Source: Guyanagaster necrorhizus (Eukaryota; Basidiomycota; Agaricomycetes; Agaricales; Physalacriaceae). From it: a stretch of DNA of 64,000 nucleotides. The stretch covers positions 242,750 to 306,749 of the forward strand of contig NW_025064894.1 of NCBI RefSeq assembly GCF_019112545.1, read 5' to 3'. Below, one piece after another: positions 23,623 through 35,541 of this stretch (the stretch's first letter is position 1; every line of letters starts with the position of its first letter). Under the pieces are notes generated by a model, which ran no database searches, was not told the DNA's origin, and saw only the letters and a list, made by a program, of their open reading frames with translations. The translations under genes and the position numbers were made by a program.

Positions 23623-23765
23623 AAAAGAAACCAGATGGGAGTATAAAATGATTGCATAATTGTTGTGCAACTGAAATTAGAGAGAATGGACTGATATTCT
23701 GATAAAAGAGCATAGGACTGAATCCTCAACTTCCTATACTTCCCTCCTCTTATCATCATCCCAAA

Positions 23766-24213
23766 TGTTATGATTTCTTCATATTCTTTTCCTTTTTTTA
23801 TCTTATTAGAGTGTCTATCTTATCCTAGGCACTTTCTCAAAGGGTGTGAGAAGATTAGATAATCACAACAGATGAAGTGCTATTATACTCAGTTGTCTTG
23901 TCTACAGACAATTCCCCATTGTTTCACCCTCAACAACCAGGCAGCATTGGTATCATAGTACAGAACAGCACAATAGATAGTAGTTATATTTGTTACAAGT
24001 CAAACAGTATATAAGTAAGATAGCTTTCACTATAGTAGTCTAGCTTTAAGCTATAAGTTTATCTCACATTATTTTCTCTTGAGCCTATCTTATCTTTGGC
24101 CTAGAAGCACTCCACCTATCAGAGCACATTGAGTGAACTCTAGCATGACTGTATAAACACAATACAGCACTAGTTTATCACATGTTCAGATCATATGCCA
24201 GTTAGATCTAACA
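23766..24213 (+). repeat. Solo LTR of the M2 subfamily
   Basis: 448 bp, TGTTATG...CTAACA. Flanks CCAAA (23,761-23,765) and CTAAA (24,214-24,218) form a target duplication with one C/T change. No PBS or polypurine tract beside it, so it is solo. Confidence 0.85.
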
Positions 24214-25514
24214 CTAAATATTATTATCCTTATCCTTCTGCTTTATCTTCAGTTAGCATCAGACTCTGGCTGTTGCAGTGTATTGCATTTGTAGTTGTTT
24301 GGTTATCACTTGATGTCTTGGTCAAAAAAAGTGATTTTGACTCTGCTATTTTGATTCATCTTCTGAAGGACTTAGCCATCTCACACTATCAATAGCAGAC
24401 TCACCTATCATTTCTGATGACTCTTCACTATTTCTCTCAGATCTTCTCAGAGTCTTAGGTGCAATACCATCCACCTCACTACAGCAACTCTCAACATCAC
24501 TATTGTGGGTCAACATACTAAATCTCATATTGTCTTCACTATTCTCAGCATTCCTTTTGTATCTTTTGGAGCATCTTTCTGACACATTGCTTTTTACTGA
24601 GGCTCTAGAGTTTCATACTGTAGCAACATCTCACAACATGCTTTCATTCTTTCTGTATAGAGTGGAAATAGAGAGCAGTCTCCAAAAGGTCAGAAGACAA
24701 TATGTTTGTATATATAGATGATGCAGATAGCACTTCTTTTGAGATGAGCATTTGAGGAGACATATCAAGAATCTGCATTTAAATAACAGACATGTGCTCA
24801 ATCTTTTCACTCTTTAGTTCCAGTGCTCAGAGTTTTTTAGTTTATCAATATCCACATGAAGGCTACAAGAACACTTTCAGGATGAAATGCAATATGGACC
24901 AGCATATAAGTGCCTCCCATTGACCCACTTGTCTTTTGTGTTGCATGTTGTTTCTCATCTACAATACTAACAAGTTAATATTCTTTTTGTCTTATCACTC
25001 TTTCAATCTGTCTACTCTCTGTCACTTATCTATATATACATTCTGAACTTTAGATATTATATTGCTAGACATTGAATTCTCCATCTTCAGCTGAAAGTTG
25101 TATAAGTAATAATTTCTCTGTATCTGCTTTATAATGCAGCCATGGACATTCATTATTCATATTGAGTTAGAAGCTATTGTGGACATGTGAAATTCTCTCT
25201 AATTCAGAGTCTCTGATAAGAGAAATAATTTATTTTCAGAAGGTCTCATCTGTACACATAAAGTCAGCTGGCTGTGATGTCATAAGTCCCATTCTGAGAT
25301 AATAAGGCATATATCATAAAGTCTGTGTATATCAGATTATCATCTCTCTCAGCCATATAAAACTGCATTTGTGCAGCACTCTTTATCAAGCAGATCAATG
25401 TGAGCTATAGCAGTAGTGTTTAATGTATTATCCAATAGATGTCAAATCTTGATGAACCCAGCAGATATATTTGTGATAGCAGTAAATTTGACTAGAACTG
25501 GCTCAAAGGGCAGT
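24214..25514. other. Unassigned CpG-poor DNA left of M2
   Basis: Weak frames (24,503-24,721 plus; 24,346-24,585 minus) without known motifs. It is continuous with 21,608-23,765 if the solo LTR is removed. Confidence 0.4.
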
Positions 25515-28500
25515 AGATCCTTTTGATTAAGAAAGGAGGATGTGATATAGAGAGTAAAGAGTATCTCATTGAAGACTGGATGTATTTGCCACATGTCAGA
25601 TAGTTTTAAACAGTAAGTGAAAGTGCCAAATTTTGTAAGTACTAGAAAGAGGCCAGTACATTTATCAGCAAGTTTGCATTTTAAGTGAGAAAGATGAAGG
25701 TTACTGATGTCTAGCCAGACTTTATCATTGGTGGAGTATTCATGGAGAGGCCATCAATGTTTATTGTATTGTGTTTTTATTGCAGCAGCTTTTTCAAGAG
25801 CAATATATGTTTTGGTATGAATTATCAATATAAGTTGGGCAAAGTCTGATAATACAGAGGTTGTAATATTGTGGTGATTGGTGATCATGATGTTGGGGTG
25901 ACATTTGTGGTTAACAAAGAAAGGAGTCTTGTTGGTTACAAAATGAATGTGATTGTGTGTTGGAATACTGCTAAAGCAAGCTATTTGATCCAATCATCTT
26001 GTCTGTGATTGATGAATATCCAAAGATACTTCTTGATTTCTTGATTAGCATGCTCAGTTTGCCTATCAGTCTGAGAGTGATAAGCAGTTGAAGTGTTGCT
26101 TTAGATGTTAAGAAGATGATAGAGATCATCAAGAAATTTAAAGATGAATTACAGTCCATGATCCAAAATGATGATCTGAGACATCTTATGCTTTGTGTAG
26201 ACTTTGTTGCATAAAATCTTTGCCCATCTCTCAGAAGATAGTTCTATTGAACATGTGATTGAGATGATCACTTTTGAGAACCAGTCAACAATGATAATAA
26301 TAGCATTATAGCTATTACAGTCTGAAAGTCCAGTGATCATATCAACTGAGATGTGGATTCATAGTTTTGTAGAAACCTTATTTGGGTGAAGTAGAGCAGC
26401 TTGTATCTACATGCTTGACTTGGTTCATTGACACATTTTGCATCTCTTAATATATTTCTTGATGTTTTATTCTATTTTTAGCTATCAATACTCCTGTAGT
26501 ACTAACTCTTTCATCTTTGCAATCTCTGAATGCCTCACAGTGATGTGGTCATGAGATATAGTAATAATCTCCCTGAAAAGTGTATAGTTGTATAGAATAT
26601 AGATTTGATTGTTATAATAAATCAAATTCTCTGACTTTGTCATGCCCTACTCATGATTGATGGAAGAGGTGATTTGTTGATCCCATGTCCCTGTTTATCA
26701 GGTTATGCTCTTGATGCATTTATGTATCTCCTTCTCCATCAGCATTATTATAGCTCTGAAATGCTCTGGCTTTAGAAGCATTACCTCACTATTATCTTCT
26801 CCTTCCTGATCATGATCAGACCAACAACTTAATAAGTCTGTCTTCCTGTTTGCTGTTCTTACTTTATGGTATAGAGTGTACTAGTACTGTGAGAGTTCAG
26901 TGATCCATCAGGCTTATTGTTGGTTGAGTTTTTGCAGTGATCAGAAATACTGTAGGTTTTGATGATCAGTTCAGACTTCAAAGATGTAAATAGTACCAAT
27001 CAGATAGTGTCTCCATTCAGCAAGTGTGAGCATGATGGTGAGTATTTCCTTGTCATAAATCTCATAGTTGCATTTAATAGCAGTGAGTGCTTTTAAGAGG
27101 AAGACAACAGGTTGCCACCTTTCATTCTGCTCCTATGAAAGTACTGCTTCTATCACTCCTTCATTTGAATCAGCCTCAATTCTGAATCATCTCTCCTCTG
27201 TTGGTATTAATTGCCAATATTATATCTTTAGCCAGCTGCCTTTTTAGATCATCAAATGCTGATTGTTGAGCTATTTTCTAGAACTAAGGGGCATTCTCCA
27301 TGAGTTGTGTCATGAGGCAGACAACCTTGCTGTAGTCTCAGATAAATCAGCAGTAGAAGTTTGTAAATCTGAGAAGTGATTGTAACTCTTTCTTTTTGGT
27401 TGGCATTAGCCATTCTATTACTTCTGCAATCTTGACTGGGTCCATCTGAATATTTCCTTTGCTGATGATGACTCTAAGGTACTCAGTCTCTAGTATCTTG
27501 AATTCACACTTTTCAGCTTTGAGAAAGAGTTTATGCTTCCTCATCAACTCTAATACTTGTCATATGAGTTGTTGGTGTTCATTCTGATCTTTAAACATGA
27601 TCAGGATATCATCCAGATAAATAGTAACTCTTCTGGTCACTATAAGATTTTTGAAAATGTCATTCATCATTCATTGAAAGGTGGCAGGGGAATTTGTCAG
27701 TCCAAAGAACATGACTGTAGACTTAAAAAGCCTTCAGTTAGTTTGGAACACTACTTTCCACTCATCTTTCTCTTTGATTCAAACATTGTTGTATTCCCAC
27801 TGCATGTCCAACTTGGTGTAGTATTTCACCCCTTGGAGTTTATCCATCAGTTCCAAGATCAAAGAGAGCAGATAGCAGTTCTTGATCATTATTTTATTTA
27901 GCTTTCAGTAATCCTGAACTGGCTGGAGTTTTTCATTCTTCTTTTTGACAAAGAAGAAAGAGGAAGCCATGAGGTACTTTGATGGTTGAATCCTTCTGCT
28001 AGAGAGATTTTTGTCCAGGAATTTATTGAGTATCTATTGCTTCAGTCATCCAAGAGAGTATATTTTGCAGTCTAAATTAGTGTTGGCATTTGAGATAAGC
28101 TTGATCACATAATCTCAAGACTTCAGTTCTAGCAACTCATTAAAGTTTTCTTTGTCAAAGAGATCTCAAAAGTTCTGAGCCTACTTTGAGACTATTTTTT
28201 TGAATGTCTTAGCCTCTTTTCTAGTATTTGCTTTCATGGCCAGGTTGTTGGCATAATGTATTGCCCAGATGCAGATTGTCTGATCCAGATCTACCACAAG
28301 AATAGTATCTTCATCTTCTATTTCTTCATCTCATCAGTCCTTAGAATCTTCATCCAGCAGTTCAAAGAGGATTTTTCAGCAACAGCATCATGTGAAGAAG
28401 ATCCAGCCTGTTTTTTAATTGATCAGTGGATCATACCATGTGAGCCAGTCATGACCAAGAAAGATCTTCTTAGATCCCCAGTCAGTCACAGCTAAATTGA

Positions 28501-29181
28501 TCTATTCTATGTGATTCTTAATTATTAGTCAGAGTTCAACAAACTCTATGATTGAACCAGCTTGATTCTTTGTGCCATTAGCATTGTAGACAGAGATCAG
28601 TCCTGCCATAGCTTGGATTGAAAGGTTGTGCTTGATAATGAAAGCATGATTGATAGGGCTTCCAGTGCAGCCACTGTCAATCAGGGCATTGATGGTGTGT
28701 GTGGACTGGCTGGTTAGGATCTTAATCTGTATCTTTATTGTCAAGTCCCTTTCAGCAGCCTTTTGTCACTGGATATACTTCTTGGGTCCTCTCAATTCAT
28801 CCAACCACTTCAGGGCTTGATTTCTCTCTGCCTTCCTCATTTCTTTGATCATTTTGTTGATAATTTCTTTGGCTCATATTCAGTGTACTCAATTTTTAAG
28901 TACTGCTTTGGCTTCTGCTTTGTTTCTGGCATTTTGGATGGCTTGCTAAGTCTATTCAGTATCAAATAGTTTTAGCCAGCCATTGGAGGTCTCTCTCTCT
29001 GTTCAGCCTGTAGGCAATTGAGTTCTAGATTCTTGTGATTTCTTTGGCATATTTGGAGTAGCAGAATCAGATATGTTCAAATGCACATATAAATAAGTAT
29101 CTACAGAGCTAGCATAAGTTCAACTGGCAGTATTTCAAGATACACTATCAAGTCTTTTGGCTAACCAAGTAGAATCACTCA
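25515..29181 (-). pseudogene. pol: pol of M2 (decayed, lacks chromodomain)
   Basis: It begins in the -1 frame at the gag stop (29,179-29,181). The protease keeps ALIDSGCTGS near 28,680. RT keeps YLDD at 27,608-27,619. The integrase spans about 26,430-25,560, with a split reading frame and an altered second Asp region. It ends abruptly at about 25,515 after FLNQK, the linker before the chromodomain. Stops are frequent and CpG is nearly absent. Confidence 0.8.
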
Positions 29182-29603
29182 CTTGTCAGCCCTGTCTTTT
29201 ACTTTCTCAATCTTTGTGTTCTTGCTGAGTTCTTCAAGTCCATCTGCTTCCTTCTGCAGCTTGGCTATTTGCACTTGGATCTCCTCACAGATTCACTTCT
29301 TCTTTAGACAGTTCTGAGGCAGGTGATCCTTTTCTCCACAATTGAAACACTTCTCTTCTTTCCTCAATCTGTCAATGTCTATGGGCTTTTCTTGTCTAGT
29401 ATAGATAACTCCAGTGTTGGTCTTCTGAGTGGAATAAGAGGAGGTCAAAGTCAAGAAAGACATGTTGAGCTTGGCAAGAGTCAAGGCACTAGTCTTTTCT
29501 TGAGAGCTGGACCTTCTGTCATCTTGCTGATAAGTATTCTCTGCTTTCTGCCAGTGTTGCTCCTTGTTCATCACAATTATCCATGCCTTCCACTCTTCAT
29601 ATC
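29179..29603 (-). pseudogene. gag: gag of M2, C-terminal part
   Basis: Carries the CCHC knuckle KCFNCGEKDHLPQNC (about 29,305-29,350) and ends at TGA 29,179-29,181. The 5' part is displaced to 45,742-48,281 by the M3 insertion. Confidence 0.8.
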
Positions 29604-30059
29604 TGTTAAACCCAAATTGCATATGATTATATTTATATGATAAACTGATGTCACTTTGTATTTGAGTGTTCTGTCAGAGTCCACTGATGTGAATATTAAA
29701 TCATTATATGTCAAGGCCTTTGCCATTGGCTCAAAAGTAGAATGGTGTGATAATAAACTTTAGCTTAAAGCTGAGATTTACCAGCAAGAGTAAGCTTTCT
29801 TATATACTACAAACTGTCATCCTATAAATATAACTACCTATTATGCATCCATTCATTATTATGCTCATTGTTCTTGAGCATTGCTATGTTCTACAAAAGG
29901 TTCTTTATGTGTCATTGAGCATTGTTGTTATATCAAGAGACAATGACCAACTGAGCTTGTTATGCTGACTAAGCCTGTCTCATGGTCTCAAGTGCTAGTT
30001 TAGACACTCTGACTAAGCATAAATAAGGACAGAAAAAGAAAAGTAGAAAAATTATAACA
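29604..30059 (-). repeat. 3' LTR of M3
   Basis: 456 bp; followed on its right by the complement of a polypurine tract (ttaccctcttcttaa). Very similar to 45,281-45,736. Confidence 0.9.
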
Positions 30060-33000
30060 TTACCCTCTTCTTAAAACCATCATCCTGATAGCCTAATTTA
30101 GAGATAATTTATAGTTGTGTATTGCTTTATCAGCATCCATATATTTTTCATTGACCCATTGATTAGATTCAGATTCATAGCCCTTCCAACTGACCAGGTA
30201 GTCAACTGTGGTCATTGTTCCACCTTCTTTTGCCTTGACCTTGCATAATTTATAGTTTAATATTTGCTCAATTTTATAGTGTTCCTTGTTGTTGATCAAA
30301 TCAGAGAGTGGAGGAGGAGGGCATTATTGGTTTGAGAATTCTAGTGTGATGAAGAGTGTAAGAAGTGATTCATTAAAAACATTGTGCATCTTCCAGTTGA
30401 CTGGGAGGTGTAATTTGTATGCTGAGGCCCTGACTTTTGCCATGATTGTAAAAGGGCCAGTGCATTTGTCTGCCAACTTTTGCTTCAGCCAAGGCAGATG
30501 GAGGTTCATGGTATTGAGCCAGATCTTGTCATTGATCTAGTGTGTGTGGACTAGTGTGTGGTGTTTGTTGAACTGTTTTTTCATGGCCATTGCTGCTTTT
30601 TGAAGAGCAGCCCAGGTTTTGTCATAGATTTTTGCCATTGTGATGGCAAAATCAGTGGAGGCAGGTGTGGATGTTTAGACATGTTCTATTTGTGATATGT
30701 TTGGATGTCTTCTATGGTTAATAAAGAATGGTGTTTTTCTGATAGCAGAGTGGACCCTGTTGTTGTGCTGGAAGGCAGTGAGGGCCAGCTATTCAATTCA
30801 GTTGTCTTGTTGGTAGTTAATAAATAACTGCAAGTACTTTTCAATTTTCTGATTGACTTGTTCAGTCTGTCCATCTGTTTGGGGGTGGTAAGCCATTGAA
30901 GTATTGCATCAAATACTGAGGAGTTTGTATAGGTCATCTAAAAATTTGAAGATGAACTGGAGGCCTCTGTAAAAGATAACAACTTGGGACATTCTATATT
31001 TTGCATATACTTCATCATGAAGGATTTTGGCCCACCCTTCAGATGTTAGCTCTGTTGAGCATGTGACAGAAATGATCACTTTAGAGAAGCAATCAATGAT
31101 TATGATAATTGCATTGTAACTATTACACTCCAGTAATCTGGTTACCATATCTACTGATATGTGAGTCCAGGATGATGCTGAGATTTCATTTGGATAGAGT
31201 GGCACAGCTTATAGTTGCATTGAGCTTTTGCCATACTGACATGTCTTGCATCTTTTGATGTATCATTTTATGTCTTGTCCTATCTTGGGCCACTAATATT
31301 CTCACAGGATGAGTTCCTTTGTTTTGGCAATGCCTGGGTGTCCTGCTGTTGTGTGATTATGACAGGTGGCAATGATCTCACCACAAAGTCCATTATTCTG
31401 AGAAATGTAGATCTGTCCATTGTATTAAATCATCTCTCTTTCTTTAATCATACCCTGTTTATGATTGAGAGATAGAGCCACACATTAGTTCCATTTACAG
31501 CTGTCTCTTATTGCACTCTTGATCCATTTATAGATTTTCTCCTCCATTGGCATGATCATTGTCCTAAAGTGCTCAGGTTTTAACAACATCACTCTCTTGT
31601 TGTTATTTGCCCTCTGGTCATAGTCCACTTATTGACTGAGCAGATCAGCCTTTTTGTTGGCTGTACCAGCCTTGTGATGCAGAGTGTACAAGTACTGACT
31701 CAGTTCTGTTACTCATCAGGCCTGTCATCTGTTCAGTTTTTGCAGTTATTGGAAATATTGTAGGTTTTGATGATTGGTTTAGATTTCAAAGGTTTGTATT
31801 GCTTCAATCAGATAATGCTGCTACTCCTCTAGAGTGAGCATTATCACTAGTGACTTTTTGTCATATATTTTGTAGTTCTGCTTAGTTATGATCAGTGCCT
31901 TTGAAAGGAAGGCAATGGGTCACTATTTCCCACCCTATTTCTGGAATAGTACAGTGCCAATGGTCCTCTTGCTCAAGTCTGCTTCAACTTGGAACTTTCC
32001 TTCCTGGTCTAGTATCACTAGTACAATGTCTTCAGTGAGTCACTATTTGAGATCATTGAAGACTGTTTGTTGTGTATCTCCCCATGTCCAGGGGGCATTG
32101 CCAGTTAATTGCATCATTGGCCATATGATCCTACTGTAATCTCATATAAACCAGTGGTAGAAGTTGGTAAATCCAAGGAAAGATTGTAATTCTTTCTTTT
32201 TTGCTGGCTCTGGCTATTTGATAACCCCTGCCACCTTGATTGAGTCCATGTGGATGCTCTCCTCACTGATAATCACACTAAGGTATTCTGTTTTAAGTAT
32301 CTTGAACTCATATTTTTCAGCTTTGAAGAACAGTCTGTGCTTTTGCATGAGAGCTAGTACTTAGTGTACTAGTTGTTAATGTTCATTCTTGTTTCTGGAC
32401 ATGATGAGTATGTCATCCAGGTAAATAGTGATCTTTCTGGTAGTGATGAGATCCTTGAAGATATTATTCATCATCCACTGAAAGGTTGCTGGCAAGTTTG
32501 TTAGCTCAAAGAACATAACCATAGGCTTGAAGAGTTCTCAGTTGGTTCTGAATGCTGCCTTCCACTCATTACCCTCCTTGATCTGAATGTTGTTGTATTC
32601 CCACTAAACATCCAGCTTTGTATAGTATTTTGCACCTCATAACTTGTCCATTAGTTCAGAAATTAAGGGAAGGGAATAATGATTTTTGATTATCATCTTG
32701 TTTAGCTTTTGGTAGTCCTGAACTAGGTGGAGTTTTCTATCTTTCTTCTTGATGAAGAAGAATGGTGACACCATAGAGGATTTCAAGAGTTAGATCTGCC
32801 CACTGAATAGATTTTCATCTAGAAACTTATCAAGCTCTTGTTGTTCCTGATTGCTGAGAGGATAGACTTTGCAATCCAGGTTGGCATTAGCATTTGGGAT
32901 TAATTTGATGGCATGATCTCAGAGTTTCGACTCTGACAGTTCATCAAAGCTCTCCTTCTTGAATAGGTCTCTATAGTCTCAGACTCATTCTGGTATCATC

Positions 33001-33991
33001 TCTTTGAATGTCCTTTTCTCTTTCTGTGCATTTACCTTGGCAGCTAGGTCATTGGTATGATGCATGGCATGAGTGTGTGCTTCATTCTTTAGGTCAATAG
33101 CAAGGATGGTTTCTCTATCCTCTATTTTCTCATCCTATTGATCTTTGGAATCTTTGTCAGAGAGTTTGAAGGGGATCTTTCAGTGTTTGCATCATATAAA
33201 AGTGATCCATCCTGTCTTCCAGTTTATCAATAGATTGTGTGAGATCAGCCAGTCATGACCAAGAAACATCTCTTTGATTCTGAGATTCATGACTGCTAGA
33301 TTGATGCATTCTGAATAGTCTCCAATAGTGAGGCAGAGTTTGACAAATTTGGTTATTAAACTAGCCTGATTTTTTGTACTATCTACATTGTATACTGGTA
33401 TGAGGGCTGCTATAGTTCAGGTTGGAAGATTGTGCTTGCTGATGAAAGCATGATTAATAGAGCTACCAGTGCAGCCACTGTTAACTAGGGCAGTTACCAC
33501 ATGGATAGTTTGATTTGTTAGGATCTCAATCTGGGCCTTTATAGTAAGATCCCATCCTGAGATTCAAGTTCATCAAACATATCTCTGGGGTCCTCAGAGT
33601 TTATCAAGCCATTCAAGGGCCTGACATCATTTGGTCTTTCACATTCCTTCCACTATCTCATTGATTATCTCTTTGGCTCAGGTTTTGTGTATCTAATTTT
33701 TGAGTATAGCTTTTGCCACTTCTTCAGTCATTGCATCCTGGATGGCTCACCAAGTCCATTCAGTGTCAAATAGCTTGAGCCATACCTTGGGAGTCTCTCC
33801 CTCTGTTCAGCCCTTAAGTGATTGAGTTTTTTTTGATGGTTCCTTCAGAGTGCAAGTAGCAGGAGAGTTGAGTATATTCAAATGCATTAATAACTTAGAT
33901 ATAATAGTATCTACAGGGGTACTATTAGTCTGACCCATGATTACTGCTTGCATACTGTTCTGTTTCCTGGCCAACCCAGTAAAACCATTTA
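30060..33991 (-). pseudogene. pol: pol of M3 (decayed)
   Basis: It starts in the -1 frame at the gag stop 33,989-33,991. The protease motif near 33,475 reads VNSG rather than IDSG, so the catalytic Asp is lost. RT keeps YLDD at 32,412-32,423. Integrase spans about 31,250-30,320 with the first Asp in HISVDMV, a damaged second Asp region (VIFYRGLQF) and stops. The chromodomain at 30,299-30,093 is the best preserved in the window (YLVSWKGYESESNQWV). Confidence 0.85.
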
Positions 33992-35070
33992 CTGGTTGGC
34001 CTCCTCTTTTATCTTCTCAATCTTTGTGTCTATGCCAAGTTCTTCCACTTTCTTTTGTAGCTCTACAATTTGCACTCTGATGTTCTCACATGTTTGTTTC
34101 TTCTTTAGGCAGTCTTTCAACATATGGCTCTTCTGACCACAATTGAAACACTTCTCCTCCTTCTTTAATCAATCAATATCTATAGGCTTTCCCACTCTGG
34201 TATAGGTAGTTCCTGTATCAGTCTTCTGCATGCCATACAATATGCTGATTGTTGTTGATCCAGTTTTTGTCAAACTGGATTGACTGTCAGTCTTCTGCAA
34301 TGTTGAAGACTGGTTCAGTTTATAGTACTCCTGGAGATTAGACTGCTCTGCTTTCTGCCTCTGTCATTCCTTGTACATCTTGATGATCCTCTTCTTTCAG
34401 ATATTGTAGCCCTTCAGGATGTTTATTCCAATGTTAGAGACCATCTTAATGTATGATGTGAGTGCCCCCTGTTTAAGAGCCTCAACCGTTTGTCCATCAT
34501 CAGCTATATTATCTCAGAAGCCAGCAAGTTTAGTGAGCCATTCTAGCTCATTAAAGTACTTGGTGGCCACCTTATCACCCATTTTGAATTTCTTGATCTT
34601 AGATTTGTGGATTTCTTGAATGGCCAGGTTGATAAACTTGTTATTAAGCATTTGCTTAGAGACAGGCTAAGAGAGAAAACAATGATATTGGTGGGTGGTG
34701 GAATAGAAGTTTAGGAATATCAATATCCACTATGTTTTCACCTTGTCTTCTAGGTATAAGGCTGTAAAGGTGATCTTGTTTATATCATTTCTCAAGTATG
34801 CAATATAGACTTTGAAGTACTGTTCACAATCTATAAGGAATCTGTTGATGTTGTTGGAGGTGCCTTTAAAGAGGCAGGGCTTGCAGAGTAAGTCAGGTTT
34901 GCACTGTAGGACAGCAGCATTTTCAGAAAGCACATTTATTGGATTAGGCTATTCATTAAAGAGCAGTCATCATCAGTCAGTTGGTAGGCTGGGGAATGAG
35001 TAAAGTGAGTTGTCATTAGCTATCAGACTCTCCTGTAGCAGAGCTTTCTTTTAGATGATGATTCTATTTC
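33989..35070 (-). pseudogene. gag: gag of M3, C-terminal part
   Basis: CCHC knuckle (CFNCGQKSHMLKDC type) at about 34,108-34,152; gag stop TAA at 33,989-33,991. The capsid-like block spans 34,400-34,930. It is interrupted at 35,070 by M4. Confidence 0.8.
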
Positions 35071-35541
35071 TATTAGGCTCAGATGACACATGAACTAGAA
35101 CACATGGTAAATAAGCACTGTATCATGTTTGTATAATCACACTTAAGTCCAATGATATGTTTATAGTTGTTATATCCTAAGATCAATGCAAGTAGTTGAC
35201 TCCAGATAAAGCAGTAGAATAAAGAATAGTTCAAGACTAAGAATATATGGCATTGACTATGCTACTTATATACCATTCATCTCCTTGGTAAATATAGTAT
35301 TATCAATTGTATGTGTTTGTATTACAGTGCTCATTGTCTTAGAGTATTATAGTTACCTACAATAGGCTAATTATCTTGTTGTCAGGGCATTGCTTGGTGT
35401 TTCAGATTGTTGATAGCTGTGCTGATCAAAATGTCCTCATAGTCCTAAGCATCAATATAGACACTCTGACTAAGCATAAATAGGGATTAATACTGCAAAA
35501 TGAGAGTAAAAATAAGAAAAATTATTTAAAAAATTATAATA
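35071..35541 (-). repeat. 3' LTR of M4
   Basis: 471 bp. The right end reads ATAATA where the other LTR has ATAACA. The complement of a polypurine tract follows. Confidence 0.88.
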
